DNA of 64,000 nt from Halomicrobium urmianum (GTDB lineage: Archaea > Halobacteriota > Halobacteria > Halobacteriales > Haloarculaceae): NCBI RefSeq assembly GCF_020217425.1, contig NZ_CP084090.1:3286001-3350000 (forward strand), in the 5' to 3' direction. The first letter of the stretch is position 1. Every line of letters begins with the position of its first letter. A program made the position numbers and the translations under genes. Below the pieces are notes generated by a model. It searched no databases. It had not been told where the DNA came from and saw only the letters and a list, made by a program, of their open reading frames with translations. This document shows, piece after piece, positions 17,037 through 24,230 of this stretch.

Positions 17037-17623
17037 GGCAGACCACCGCCGAACATCCCCTGGAGGACTGCCAGCGCGATGATCCCGGCGATGAGGTAGG
17101 TCATCACGTCGGACTTGTCCATGTCGATCCGGTCGAACAGGGACGGAGCCTTGCTCGTGACGCGCATGTTGAGCCACTCTTCGGCCTGGTCTGCGGAGAG
17201 GGCGTACTCGGTCGGGTCGTGGAGTGGGATCGGATCCAGCTCCCCGGACTTGTGGACGACGGTCCACATCCCGGTCGATCGATCTGGCAGGAACGCCTCC
17301 CTGGGGAACAGGTAGCGCTGGCCGTTGTGCTCGAGTTCCCTGACGCCGCCGCCCTTCTTCTCGGGCTTGACGAACTTCGGCGACGGGAACGAGTCCTCGA
17401 CGAGATACCAGCGTACGTAGCCCTTCCCAGCCAGTTTCTGGAGCTTCCTCTGATGCTTGTACTGTTTCCAGACCTTTCCGAACGTCCCCAGCCGAGACTT
17501 GAGTCGCGGCGGGTCGAGTGTAACAACGTCAGGATCCTCGTCTGGATCCTCGTCGACGGCTGGCGTCACGTCTTCGGGGAGATCAGGACCGACGTCAGAG
17601 CCGTCTGTTGCTTCGGTCGCCAT
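17033..17623 (-). CDS. Tail-anchored 196-aa membrane protein
   Basis: A long soluble N-terminal part begins with an acidic stretch, followed by a basic segment (KVWKQYKHQRKLQKLAGKG) and a beta-rich domain with VREL, RYLFPREAF and MWTVVHKSG. A single TM helix lies at the very C-terminus (VMTYLIAGIIALAVLQGMF). It would sit on the inner face of the membrane. The ATG at 17623 overlaps the upstream stop (GTGATG). Confidence 0.6.
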   Translation of the reverse strand: MATEATDGSDVGPDLPEDVTPAVDEDPDEDPDVVTLDPPRLKSRLGTFGKVWKQYKHQRKLQKLAGKGYVRWYLVEDSFPSPKFVKPEKKGGGVRELEHNGQRYLFPREAFLPDRSTGMWTVVHKSGELDPIPLHDPTEYALSADQAEEWLNMRVTSKAPSLFDRIDMDKSDVMTYLIAGIIALAVLQGMFGGGLP

Positions 17624-18237
17624 CACTTATCCCTCCGGAGGAGCGAGCGGCCCTTGTCCTCCGTTTCGTCCATGATCCGCTTTACCGACTCGCGCCCGAA
17701 CAGGTTGTCCAGCAGGCGAGCGCCGCGCGATCGCGACGTCTCGTGCCGCACCGCGACCATTCGCCAGTGGGGAGGCGTCCAGCGCTGATCGACGCCCGTC
17801 GCCGTCTCCAGCGCCTCTCGGCGCTGTTCGTCGGATAGGGCCTTCCAGATCTCCTCGCCCTTGCGCTCGATGAACCGGCGTCGATCCTTCTCCTCGCGGT
17901 CGTCTTCGTCGAGATCTTCCCAGCCCTCGATCGCACGCGGCGTCTCTGCTCGCTCGTCGTAGAACGCCTCGCCTTCCAGGGCGAGCTTGCGCTTGGTTTC
18001 CTCCACCGCACGGTCGATGATGCGGTCGCCGAACGCCGACGCTCCGAACATTCCGTAGCGGTAGGACTCGACCTGCTGCCAGCGCTCGCCGTCCTCGTAG
18101 TAGCCCAGGCCGAGGTTGTTATCGTCGAGGAACTCGTCGACCTCCGACGAGTCGATTGCTTTGCCGTACACGTCCAGACCGTCGCGCGGGCGACCGTCGT
18201 CTGCCGTCTCGTTGAGGTTTGGCTGTCTGTTAGGCAT
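17623..18237 (-). CDS. Uncharacterised soluble helical protein, 204 aa
   Basis: ATG 18237 is preferred over GTG 18249 because GAGGTG precedes it. The protein is highly charged and mostly helical (EETKRKLALEGEAFYDERAE; DREEKDRRRFIERKGEEI), with an aromatic-rich N-terminal part (GLGYYEDGERWQQVESYRYG). No TM segment. It overlaps the genes on both sides. No known family. Confidence 0.58.
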   Translation of the reverse strand: MPNRQPNLNETADDGRPRDGLDVYGKAIDSSEVDEFLDDNNLGLGYYEDGERWQQVESYRYGMFGASAFGDRIIDRAVEETKRKLALEGEAFYDERAETPRAIEGWEDLDEDDREEKDRRRFIERKGEEIWKALSDEQRREALETATGVDQRWTPPHWRMVAVRHETSRSRGARLLDNLFGRESVKRIMDETEDKGRSLLRRDK

Positions 18238-18976
18238 CTGGATCGACACCTCGCATAACTAAAACGCCACCGAGCAGCATCCAGACGAATCCGAGGCTGA
18301 AGCTGCCGATGAAGTCGATCTCGGACGTCTGGTACGAGATCTCCGTCGTGTTCGAGTCGACTTGCTCCTCGACCTTGCCGTCGCGCTGCTCGAGGCCTTC
18401 AGTCATCACCATCGCGCCGACTGCCACGACCAGCACGGCACCGATCGACGCGAGACCATTCAGGTTGAAGATATAGCCGGCTCCCCAGACGACGAAGCCG
18501 ACCAGCGTTATCGTAACTGCGGGTACTAAAAGCATGGAATTCTGGGGATGGGGGACTACATCCGGTCCATCACGGCTCTCGCCAGCACGACCAGAGATGA
18601 GCAGTGCGAGGAACAGCGGGAGCAGTCCCGCGATCGTCGTCGTCGTTCCGCTGGTGCTCTCGTAGTCGTAACTGGTGTAGACCGTCTCTCCGTCGGAGAT
18701 GTTACCGCCGCTGAGGGCCTGCAACTCGCCCGATTCGTAGTCCACTTCGTAGTCCGATCCCTCGGAGTACGAGGTCCCATCTTCTGCTTCGACGGTTACC
18801 GAGCCGTCGACCAGCTGGTAGCCGTCGAGTTCGACGTAGTTGCCGACGTCAGCCGTCACTGACTCGTTGGCGACACTCTGCTCGCCAACGTTCGAGTCGA
18901 CGACGCTGATGAATGGACTCACTAAAACGACGGCTATCACCGCAACGATCGCGACACGAGCTACATTCGTTGCCAT
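18230..18976 (-). CDS. Multi-pass membrane protein with exported N-terminal domain
   Basis: 248 aa. A signal or TM helix (VAIVAVIAVVLVSPFISVV) is followed by a beta-rich exported domain of about 75 residues (VELDGYQLVDGSVTVEAEDG) and four TM helices, the last near the C-terminus (SFSLGFVWMLLGGVLVMRG). It is the second gene of the leftward structural operon, right after the putative coat protein. Likely an envelope component. Confidence 0.62.
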   Translation of the reverse strand: MATNVARVAIVAVIAVVLVSPFISVVDSNVGEQSVANESVTADVGNYVELDGYQLVDGSVTVEAEDGTSYSEGSDYEVDYESGELQALSGGNISDGETVYTSYDYESTSGTTTTIAGLLPLFLALLISGRAGESRDGPDVVPHPQNSMLLVPAVTITLVGFVVWGAGYIFNLNGLASIGAVLVVAVGAMVMTEGLEQRDGKVEEQVDSNTTEISYQTSEIDFIGSFSLGFVWMLLGGVLVMRGVDPDA

Positions 18977-18991
18977 GATGATGTGACCCCG

Positions 18992-19237
18992 TTAGATGCG
19001 GCGCATGAGCGGTGCGGCCAGCGCGATCATCACGAGCAGCGCGCCGAAGAGCGGCAGCAGCTCGAGGATCGTCTGCGTCGTCCCGCTTGCGTTCGAGGAC
19101 GCAACCGCATCGTTGACGGTCGGGATGAACACCTGAATGACGACGATTGCGCTGATCAGAACACCGATGATGAGGCTTGTGAGGTTACCCTGTGCGCGGT
19201 CGTCGTCCGGGGTCAGCTTGCTTAGTTTGTTAAACAT
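18992..19237 (-). CDS. 81-aa two-helix protein, candidate coat or pilin-like protein
   Basis: First gene of the leftward particle operon, directly downstream of the divergent control region. The sequence is a charged N-terminus (KLSKLTPDDDRAQGN), a strongly hydrophobic helix (LTSLIIGVLISAIVVIQVF), a polar loop with VNDAVASSNASG, a second helix (LELLPLFGALLVMIALAA) and a basic end. The DRAQGN junction before a hydrophobic helix recalls archaeal type IV pilin processing. The two-helix hairpin also resembles coat proteins of spindle-shaped archaeal viruses. Confidence 0.6.
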   Translation of the reverse strand: MFNKLSKLTPDDDRAQGNLTSLIIGVLISAIVVIQVFIPTVNDAVASSNASGTTQTILELLPLFGALLVMIALAAPLMRRI

Positions 19238-19385
19238 GTGGGGTATTTTTCGTCACCACCTACTCACCACAGCGAGGTCTTAACATATAATTAGTTCGGG
19301 GAATTGATAGGTGTTCTATTGCCGATTAACCGATTAGCTATGCTTTGCTGGTGGTTTTTTAATCGCTTCCTAGACGATTAGACAT
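19238..19385. promoter_or_regulatory. Divergent control region of the particle module
   Basis: This 148-bp AT-rich gap lies between the leftward and rightward structural operons. CGATTA occurs three times (19323, 19331, 19375), the first two as a tandem pair spaced 8 bp. For the leftward genes AATTATATG (reverse strand, about 19283-19291) is a TATA candidate; for the rightward genes TTTTTTAATC (19355-19364) lies about 25 bases before the start codon. Confidence 0.5.
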
Positions 19386-19598
19386 ATGGCGACATCACAC
19401 CGCCGCCAGCAAACTGGACCAGAGCGGAAGATTGTTGGATCGTTCAAACTTACCGGCGACGAGGACAACACGCGGTTGACGATATCCTCAAATCTTGACC
19501 CCGAACCGTTTCCCAACGAGAAGGGAACGAAGGTCTCCGTCGAGTTCGTGAACCCTGACGACGGCCCGGCCTTCCTCGAAGTCCATCCTCATGAGTAG
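19386..19598 (+). CDS. 70-aa beta-rich element protein
   Basis: A small soluble protein with alternating strands (RKIVGSFKLTG, TRLTISSNLD, TKVSVEFVNP). First gene of the rightward operon 19386-21046; probably leaderless or short-leadered, since the TATA candidate is close. The stop TAG lies within the start region of the next gene (ATGAGTAG). Function unknown. Confidence 0.55.
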   Translation: MATSHRRQQTGPERKIVGSFKLTGDEDNTRLTISSNLDPEPFPNEKGTKVSVEFVNPDDGPAFLEVHPHE

Positions 19599-20079
19599 CA
19601 TGAGCGACGATCAGGAACGCGGAGTGAGCACGCGCTGGCAGGGATATAGTGACTACCAATCCGTCAGTCGGCGGATTGCTGAGTCGATACAAGACGCGAC
19701 CGACGCCTGGGCCACACTTCAGCGAGCGCACGTTGAGGACGCCCGTGTCAGTGCCGAACTCGCATCACGGGCCGGATCCCAGATGCTTGCCCCGGCAATA
19801 CTGCTCAAGCAGCATATGGAACGCGATCGCGAGTCGGTCAAGGAGTACGACGAGATTCTCAGTCGATGGGAGGGTAGTGCCGACGACGTCGAGCGGGGTT
19901 ATCTTGAGGAGCTTCGGCGCGTCCAGCTCCATCGCAAGTGTCCCGACTGGCTCGAGCAGTTCGTCCAGGACCTCAACACGGCTGGGCTCGAGCTTGGCTA
20001 CCTCGCTGCCGGCCGGAGCGAGAAGCAGGAAGAAGCGCTCGATCCCATCGACGAATCAGTCAAGGACATGTTCGAATGA
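19591..20079 (+). CDS. 162-aa helical element protein
   Basis: Mostly long helices (YQSVSRRIAESIQDATDAWA; AELASRAGSQMLAPAILLKQ) with no TM segment; a second ATG at 19600 is possible. It precedes a 37-aa membrane peptide and the ATPase in a tightly coupled operon, so it may be an ATPase partner. No known family. Confidence 0.55.
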   Translation: MSSMSDDQERGVSTRWQGYSDYQSVSRRIAESIQDATDAWATLQRAHVEDARVSAELASRAGSQMLAPAILLKQHMERDRESVKEYDEILSRWEGSADDVERGYLEELRRVQLHRKCPDWLEQFVQDLNTAGLELGYLAAGRSEKQEEALDPIDESVKDMFE

Positions 20080-20189
20080 CGTGGTTCCTGTTGACCATCG
20101 CTGTTGGATACGTCGCCGTCGGCCACGTCCTGCTCCTCGCTATCCTGTTCCAGCATAGTCGCGTCAGTAACTCCGGCATAAGGATGTAA
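20076..20189 (+). CDS. 37-aa single-pass membrane peptide
   Basis: ATG 20076 overlaps the TGA of the preceding gene. The product is nearly all one TM helix (FLLTIAVGYVAVGHVLLLAI) with a short polar tail. The next gene (ATPase) begins two bases after its stop. Confidence 0.55.
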   Translation: MTWFLLTIAVGYVAVGHVLLLAILFQHSRVSNSGIRM

Positions 20190-20191
20190 CC

Positions 20192-21046
20192 ATGAAGCCC
20201 TTAGAACCTACTCGACGGTACTACGAACGGTTGTATCGAGACAAAATCACGGAAGACTTCGATGCAGTCATTCCGATTATCGGTGACGAGGGGATGGGTA
20301 AGTCGACATTTATCCTCCAATCAATCTGGATATATCAGCAGGTACGTGGTGTCGAGCCTACGCCAGAATCCGTACTCGACACGATCGTCTGGGGTGGCCG
20401 GGACGAATTCAAGCAGGCGCTGTCAAACCGCCCTGAAGAATCGGCGATTTGCAGTATGGACGCTGCTCGGGTGATGTATAAGAAGGATGCAATGGACCCA
20501 GATCAGAAGAATCTGGAAAAGGACCTGTTGGACGTCAGGATGAAGAATAACGTCTATTTTCTCGGTTTTCAAGACTGGGAAATTGTTCCTACGATGCTTC
20601 AAGAGCGGAGGGCGAAGTACGCGTTCTATATCCCATCACGAGGTGCTGTTCGCGGATATAGTCGAGAGTCGATTGACAAGCGGAACGAAACGGGCTCCTG
20701 GCCCGCTGCCGACATGAAGGACAAGTTCCCAGATCTGGAAGGAACAGACCTCTGGAAGTCGTTTAGGGAACTCGACAAGCAGCATAAGATCGACCGGATC
20801 GACAGCAGCGATGACGACGGGGATGTCGAAGACTCATCGCACAGTCTGAAAGACGTCGTCTCGGACATCAAGGACACTGGAATACAGGACTTCATCTCAA
20901 TCAACCCAGGAAACAAGCAGCCCTACATCGACCCGGATCTCATCGAATTCGAATACGAGTTGAGCGCCAGAAAGGCGAAGAAGGTCAAGAAGGTCCTGGC
21001 GAAGGATCCCGATGTCGAGATTCCAGACGAAGTGGCGAGCGCATAG
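20192..21046 (+). CDS. P-loop NTPase of the particle module
   Basis: 284 aa. Walker A is GDEGMGKST at about residues 31-39; the likely Walker B/acidic strand is SAICSMDAARVM, and a sensor-like NVYFLGFQDW follows at about 114-123. The C-terminal 100 residues are acidic, then strongly basic (RKAKKVKKVLAK). It resembles the packaging or assembly NTPases that accompany membrane-protein modules in archaeal viruses, and lacks any terminase nuclease domain. It ends the rightward operon and faces the leftward early operon. Confidence 0.7.
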   Translation: MKPLEPTRRYYERLYRDKITEDFDAVIPIIGDEGMGKSTFILQSIWIYQQVRGVEPTPESVLDTIVWGGRDEFKQALSNRPEESAICSMDAARVMYKKDAMDPDQKNLEKDLLDVRMKNNVYFLGFQDWEIVPTMLQERRAKYAFYIPSRGAVRGYSRESIDKRNETGSWPAADMKDKFPDLEGTDLWKSFRELDKQHKIDRIDSSDDDGDVEDSSHSLKDVVSDIKDTGIQDFISINPGNKQPYIDPDLIEFEYELSARKAKKVKKVLAKDPDVEIPDEVASA

Positions 21047-21082
21047 CGCGCCCGCAACGCACACACCATACTCAGTTTTCCA

Positions 21083-21308
21083 TTATATTTGCGCGTGAGC
21101 GTTGCCCGCGCGGGCGCGCGCGACCCCGGGTCGAGTTGATCGGCGAAGAGAACCCGCTGATCCCGACTGTTCTCCTTCGAGCTCGCTGTCAACGACGATC
21201 GTCGTCGACGGATCCAGAACAGGGCCGATTTTGACGCTGGTGACGATCTCCACTCCGAGGACTGCACCCGTAGCTGGTAGCAAGTGCAACTATCCAGAAC
21301 AGTCTCAC
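21083..21308 (-). pseudogene. Possible frameshifted small membrane protein
   Basis: GTG 21308 overlaps the stop of the preceding small frame (GTGA) and begins RLFWIVALAT. A plausible continuation GAVLGVEIVTSVKIGPVL lies in a second frame to 21083. The break coincides with GTAGCTGGTAGC (21270-21281), which looks like a 7-bp tandem duplication. If this reading is right, the product is a single-pass membrane protein. The rest of 21047-21384 holds a GC-rich block (CGCGCGGGCGCGCGCG) and no other gene. Confidence 0.3.
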
Positions 21309-21388
21309 GAGAACTCCGCTGTGATTAGCCTCGAGGCCGCCAGCGTTGCATCAGTCCGGGTGATTCGCGTGCGGCCCACGATGGTCAT
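21305..21388 (-). CDS. 27-aa mini-ORF in the leftward early operon
   Basis: ATG 21388 overlaps the stop of the 72-aa membrane gene (ATGA) and its own stop overlaps a following GTG (GTGA). The start/stop coupling matches the rest of the operon, which is the only support; the peptide is basic with no motif. Confidence 0.25.
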   Translation of the reverse strand: MTIVGRTRITRTDATLAASRLITAEFS

Positions 21389-21603
21389 ATCTCACCCAGC
21401 AGCATCGCCGCAGCCACCGCCCAGAACATCATGCCGACTACACCGGCCAGGTAGTCGAGCGGACGATCGGCCTCGTCTCGGAAGATGCTGACCGGCGCAA
21501 CGGCGACCACGTACATCGTCGCAACCATCAACGCAACCGGTGTTAGTCGGAAAGCAATCCTGATGCGCTGAAGCCAGTCCGCTTCGCTGTTTGTTCCGGT
21601 CAT
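21385..21603 (-). CDS. 72-aa two-helix membrane protein
   Basis: A polar N-terminus (TGTNSEADWLQRIRIA) precedes two hydrophobic helices (PVALMVATMYVVAVAPV and LAGVVGMMFWAVAAAMLLG). The ATG at 21603 overlaps the TGA of the upstream gene. It is one of several coupled membrane mini-genes at the end of the leftward early operon. Function unknown. Confidence 0.58.
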   Translation of the reverse strand: MTGTNSEADWLQRIRIAFRLTPVALMVATMYVVAVAPVSIFRDEADRPLDYLAGVVGMMFWAVAAAMLLGEI

Positions 21604-21719
21604 TCGAACACCCTCCAGAGTCGCTTTACGGTTACCTCAATAGCCGGCGCCATCATTACCAGCAACGCGGCGATCATCATTACCCCAGCCAACTTACCAC
21701 CCCGCTCGAAGTAGCCCAT
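21600..21719 (-). CDS. 39-aa single-pass membrane protein
   Basis: The product is one TM helix (LAGVMMIAALLVMMAPAI) with a basic C-terminus (VKRLWRVFE). The stop overlaps the next ATG; the start lies one base after the stop of the upstream 34-aa gene. The length is too small for homology. Confidence 0.5.
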   Translation of the reverse strand: MGYFERGGKLAGVMMIAALLVMMAPAIEVTVKRLWRVFE

Positions 21720-21720
21720 C

Positions 21721-21825
21721 TCAACCCATCCAGAGGTGAAAGACCAGGGCTAGCGTCATTATCCGAGTGGCGGCAGCCATGTTGGGTGGGCTAACACCGT
21801 CTGATTTGGGCATAGTTCCGGTCAT
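21721..21825 (-). CDS. 34-aa membrane peptide
   Basis: Start ATG 21825 overlaps the stop of the upstream gene (ATGA) and follows GGAGGG by nine bases. A polar N-terminus precedes a short hydrophobic C-terminus (IMTLALVFHLWMG). Supported by the operon coupling and the RBS. Confidence 0.42.
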   Translation of the reverse strand: MTGTMPKSDGVSPPNMAAATRIMTLALVFHLWMG

Positions 21826-22010
21826 CGTTCGCAGCCCTCCGATACTTTATGTGAGTACGCCGGGTACAGAGACGGATATTCCGCCTTGTTTTCCCACGGC
21901 CTCTCAAGTGCTGAAGCGACAACCCCGGCGATGCTCAGGGACACTGCGCTCTCTTGTAGCCGGTGGAGCGAATCTACGCGATCGTCTGCTTTCGGAGTGC
22001 TATCGTTCAT
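21822..22010 (-). CDS. Uncharacterised 62-aa protein
   Basis: ATG 22010 gives MNDSTPKADDRVDSLHRL at the N-terminus, then an Ala/Val-rich helix (SAVSLSIAGVVASALE) and an aromatic tail with YPSLYPAYSHKV. It overlaps the end of the upstream zinc-ribbon gene by 11 bases. Function unknown. Confidence 0.48.
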   Translation of the reverse strand: MNDSTPKADDRVDSLHRLQESAVSLSIAGVVASALERPWENKAEYPSLYPAYSHKVSEGCER

Positions 22011-22182
22011 ACTCTGGAACCTCCACGAAATCCTCCGCTGTCCAGTCGTCTGACGTGCCGATACCCATCCGCTCGCAGTGGACGCACCGGGCGGTGAGTC
22101 CGCCGCTGGCACTCTCCATGAGTACCCACGTCCGAGAGCCACACTCGCACTGCGCACGCTCGCCGATCCGGTCCGGCGGCAC
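22000..22182 (-). CDS. 60-aa zinc-ribbon protein
   Basis: The start is GTG 22182, overlapping the TAG of the upstream gene (TAGTG). The four metal ligands are CEC (residues 12-14) and CVHC (about 33-36), a classical small ribbon, followed by an acidic tail (DDWTAEDFVEVPE). Part of the cluster of zinc mini-proteins. Confidence 0.6.
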   Translation of the reverse strand: MPPDRIGERAQCECGSRTWVLMESASGGLTARCVHCERMGIGTSDDWTAEDFVEVPEYER

Positions 22183-22439
22183 TACTGCTCACCCCCGTCC
22201 GACCCTCCGCCGTTCTCGGACCCCTCGATTATCGCGCTCACTTCCTCCGCGTAGCAGCTATCACAGAGCGCGTGAAACACGTCGTTGAACGGTTCGTATC
22301 TTTCCTCCCGCCGCCAGTGCGGTTCCTCCATCTCGTCGCTCTCCGGGTCCTGCTCGACCTCCGCGCCGCACTCCTCGCACTCGACAGTCCGCTCGTGGAG
22401 CGAAAACTCGTAGAGGTCCTTTTCCAGTACGGTCGTCAT
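22182..22439 (-). CDS. 85-aa zinc-ribbon protein
   Basis: ATG 22439 overlaps the stop of the upstream gene. It has one CEEC knuckle at about residue 21 and a second CDSC at about 60, separated by an acidic and aromatic stretch (HWRREERYEPFNDVFH). The tail is Gly/Ser/Glu-rich. Function unknown. Confidence 0.62.
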   Translation of the reverse strand: MTTVLEKDLYEFSLHERTVECEECGAEVEQDPESDEMEEPHWRREERYEPFNDVFHALCDSCYAEEVSAIIEGSENGGGSDGGEQ

Positions 22440-22630
22440 GCCGATCCCTCCAGCATCTCGTGAATCTCGTCGTCGTCCATCTCGGCGATTGCCTCGGCCC
22501 ACGGGTCGTACTCGTACCCCTTCGGGCCGCAGTTGTCGCAGTGGAACACCTCGCAGTAGGACGGGCCGCGCCACTCGTAGCGAACGCCGCCGAAGCGACC
22601 GCAGTTTCCGCAGCGCGGCGGGTTACTCAT
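22436..22630 (-). CDS. 64-aa zinc-ribbon protein
   Basis: ATG 22630 is followed by CGNC and CDNC knuckles (residues 7-10 and 30-33) around an aromatic hairpin (VRYEWRGPSYCEVFH), then an acidic helix (AEAIAEMDDDEIHEMLEG). It overlaps the end of the broken acetyltransferase-like gene upstream. Function unknown. Confidence 0.62.
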   Translation of the reverse strand: MSNPPRCGNCGRFGGVRYEWRGPSYCEVFHCDNCGPKGYEYDPWAEAIAEMDDDEIHEMLEGSA

Positions 22631-23190
22631 CGCTATCACCGTCCGGAACGGGAGTGTTGTCGGGCCTGAGCTGATACACCCATTTCCGCCTCTCGTAGTC
22701 CTCCCACGTGTCGCGGTCCTCGCCGTGGGGAGAGCCAGCCGGAACCGTCCGCCTGCCTCACTTGGGTACACTCGAAACCCGCTGCCTCGTAGACTGTTCC
22801 GTAGTTCCCGGCGACGCCTGAATTGGCGCTAAACGTATCGAAGCCCTCCAGCGAGCCCAATCGCGGGCGCGGGCGATGAGCCACGAGCCCGTGTTCGCCG
22901 GGCGCGGTCGTCGCGGCGACAGTAGCGCGTGATGCTCAACTCCGTCCCGTCGTCCGCCATGCGAGCGACCGGGCGACCGACGACACACCACGGCGACGAT
23001 GCTACCGCGATACCGAGCGGAGAAGCACGCTTTCCAGCCGGGGACACCGCCGAGCGGATGGCGCTGTTCCAGAAACTCATTGATCGGTGCCTTCTCTCGC
23101 TCGCGCACGAGCTCAAGGTCGTCGACCGACGAGGGGCTCGGCGGGCTCCGCGATCGTGCCGACATTTTCGTCTGCTTTGGCCTCACTCAT
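22623..23190 (-). pseudogene. XF1762/Mom-like GNAT-type protein, broken by several frameshifts
   Basis: Fragments of one protein lie in successive frames: KAPINEFLEQRHPLGGVPGW, then VVGRPVARMADDGTELSITR, then ANTGSWLIARARDWA, then SANSGVAGNYGTVYEAAGFE, then EDRDTWEDYERRKWVYQL, ending at TAA 22623. This order matches phage XF1762/Mom-like proteins, relatives of the GNAT fold linked to DNA base modification in some phages. The length of 568 nt is four more than a 564-nt (187-aa) frame. Breaks fit small tandem indels, for example GTCGGTCG in the N-terminal region and a C4 run near 22728. A 9-codon frame (23183-23212) precedes it. Confidence 0.6.
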
Positions 23191-23208
23191 CGGTACCAAC
23201 CAACCGAT

Positions 23209-23514
23209 TCATTGCGTGGGACCGGTCCCACCCTCGCGCTCCTCGAAGCGGAGTCGGTTGTAGGGGGAGAACGTCGCGCCGGAGAACGCCCACCCGGCCC
23301 GCCGCATGATCGTTGCGACGTCCTCGGTCCCGCGACCTGCGTCGTCCTCGACCCGACCGTGATAGTCGTCGGTCGCCAGTCCTCGTCCTCGCCGTCGACG
23401 AGGAGCTCGATAACGCACGGGAGGTCGTAGACCATGTTCGCCAGCTCCTGGCGATCGAGGTCGTCGCGCGCGCGTTTCCTTCGCCTGTTCGTAGGCGTTC
23501 GGAGTAGTGTTCAT
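23209..23514 (-). pseudogene. Uncharacterised about 101-aa protein with two compensating frameshifts
   Basis: ATG 23514 overlaps the upstream stop. The N-terminus MNTTPNAYEQAKETRAR and the C-terminus (ATIMRRAGWAFSG to the TGA at 23209) share one frame. The middle (DDLDRQELANMVYDLPCVIE) reads best in another, with breaks near 23462 (a CGCGCGCG run) and 23385. The total of 306 nt is divisible by three, so the two shifts cancel. The middle may be a real frame change or sequence error. Function unknown. Confidence 0.45.
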
Positions 23515-23745
23515 GGCTCGTAGTTCGGGTCGAACTTCTCCGCCTGTTCGTGCTCGTCGATCAGTAGGACCGTCTCGTCGTCCGCCTCCGCGCCGCAGTA
23601 CGGGCAGGCAGAACGTCGCGTCGTCGTGGCTCTCCTTGAAGCGGTTCGCCCCGACGATATGGGCGTCAGCGCCGCACTCGCCGCAGTCGACGTGATAGAC
23701 GCCGCGGAGGTCGTTGTTCTCTTTGAGGTACTCTATCAGGTTCAT
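23511..23745 (-). pseudogene. Zinc-ribbon protein split by a 4-bp tandem duplication
   Basis: ATG 23745 encodes MNLIEYLKENNDLRGV and a CGEC knuckle. The second knuckle CPYC and the acidic tail (ETVLLIDEHEQAEKFD) are in another frame ending at TGA 23511. The duplication GGCAGGCA on the + strand (23603-23610) explains the shift: removing four bases gives 231 nt (76 aa plus stop) with a normal CxxC/CxxC ribbon. Confidence 0.65.
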
Positions 23746-23876
23746 AGGCCAGCTCCCTCGTAGCGACAGTCGGGACAGACGCGCTTCGGGTCGTAGGTGC
23801 GTCCGTCGCAGTAGCGGCATTCTTTCGGCTCCGGTTCTTCTCGCGAGACTTTCCGCGGGTCGTTGCCTAAGCTCAT
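23742..23876 (-). CDS. 44-aa zinc-ribbon protein
   Basis: It encodes a basic/acidic N-terminus (LGNDPRKVSREEPEPKE) and a compact CRYC-x10-CPDC ribbon, and ends in a stop that overlaps the next ATG. The start at 23876 overlaps the stop of the upstream gene. Probably binds one zinc; function unknown. Confidence 0.6.
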   Translation of the reverse strand: MSLGNDPRKVSREEPEPKECRYCDGRTYDPKRVCPDCRYEGAGL

Positions 23877-24034
23877 TGTTCGTTCTCCTGTGTCCGGGAA
23901 GGCCCGGAGTCGGGACGGTCCATTTCCGGCTGGAATGAACGGCCACATTCCGGGCAAGCGAGCCCGTCGTCCGTCTCCTGTAGCACGAGTTTGCACTCCG
24001 GACAGGCGGGGATCGTGGAGCCAGTGCCGCTCAT
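23873..24034 (-). CDS. 53-aa zinc-ribbon protein
   Basis: CPEC (residues 11-14) and a second CPEC (about 29-32) enclose a hairpin (KLVLQETDDGLA), a textbook zinc ribbon, followed by a Pro/Ser-rich tail. ATG 24034 and the stop at 23873 both overlap their neighbours (ATGA). Function unknown. Confidence 0.62.
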   Translation of the reverse strand: MSGTGSTIPACPECKLVLQETDDGLACPECGRSFQPEMDRPDSGPSRTQENEQ

Positions 24035-24186
24035 TGACGGAACACCTCGACCTCGTCAACCTCGCTACTCTCTTCGACGATTCCTTTGATTGCCTCGGCT
24101 TCCGCCCTGGTTTCCATACCCGGCCCCTCGAACGTGACACCGCCGAGGTGGACCTGGACGTTCCAGTCGTATTGGTTCGCGTTCAT
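24031..24186 (-). CDS. 51-aa soluble protein of strand-helix type
   Basis: It reads as a beta hairpin (DWNVQVHLGGVTFEG) followed by an acidic helix (AEAEAIKGIVEESSE) and a final strand (DEVEVFRQ). Both ends overlap neighbouring genes by ATGA. This fold pattern resembles small accessory proteins of haloviral integrase operons, but there is no proof. Confidence 0.55.
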   Translation of the reverse strand: MNANQYDWNVQVHLGGVTFEGPGMETRAEAEAIKGIVEESSEVDEVEVFRQ

Positions 24187-24230
24187 CGGTCACCACCGTC
24201 CCGGTTTGGTGCTGAGTCGGCACCCGTCAT
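24183..24230 (-). CDS. Possible 15-aa coupler peptide
   Basis: ATG 24230 overlaps the TGA of the upstream gene and its own TGA overlaps the ATG of the next (both ATGA). It may only serve to carry ribosomes across a 40-base gap. Low confidence because of its size. Confidence 0.3.
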   Translation of the reverse strand: MTGADSAPNRDGGDR

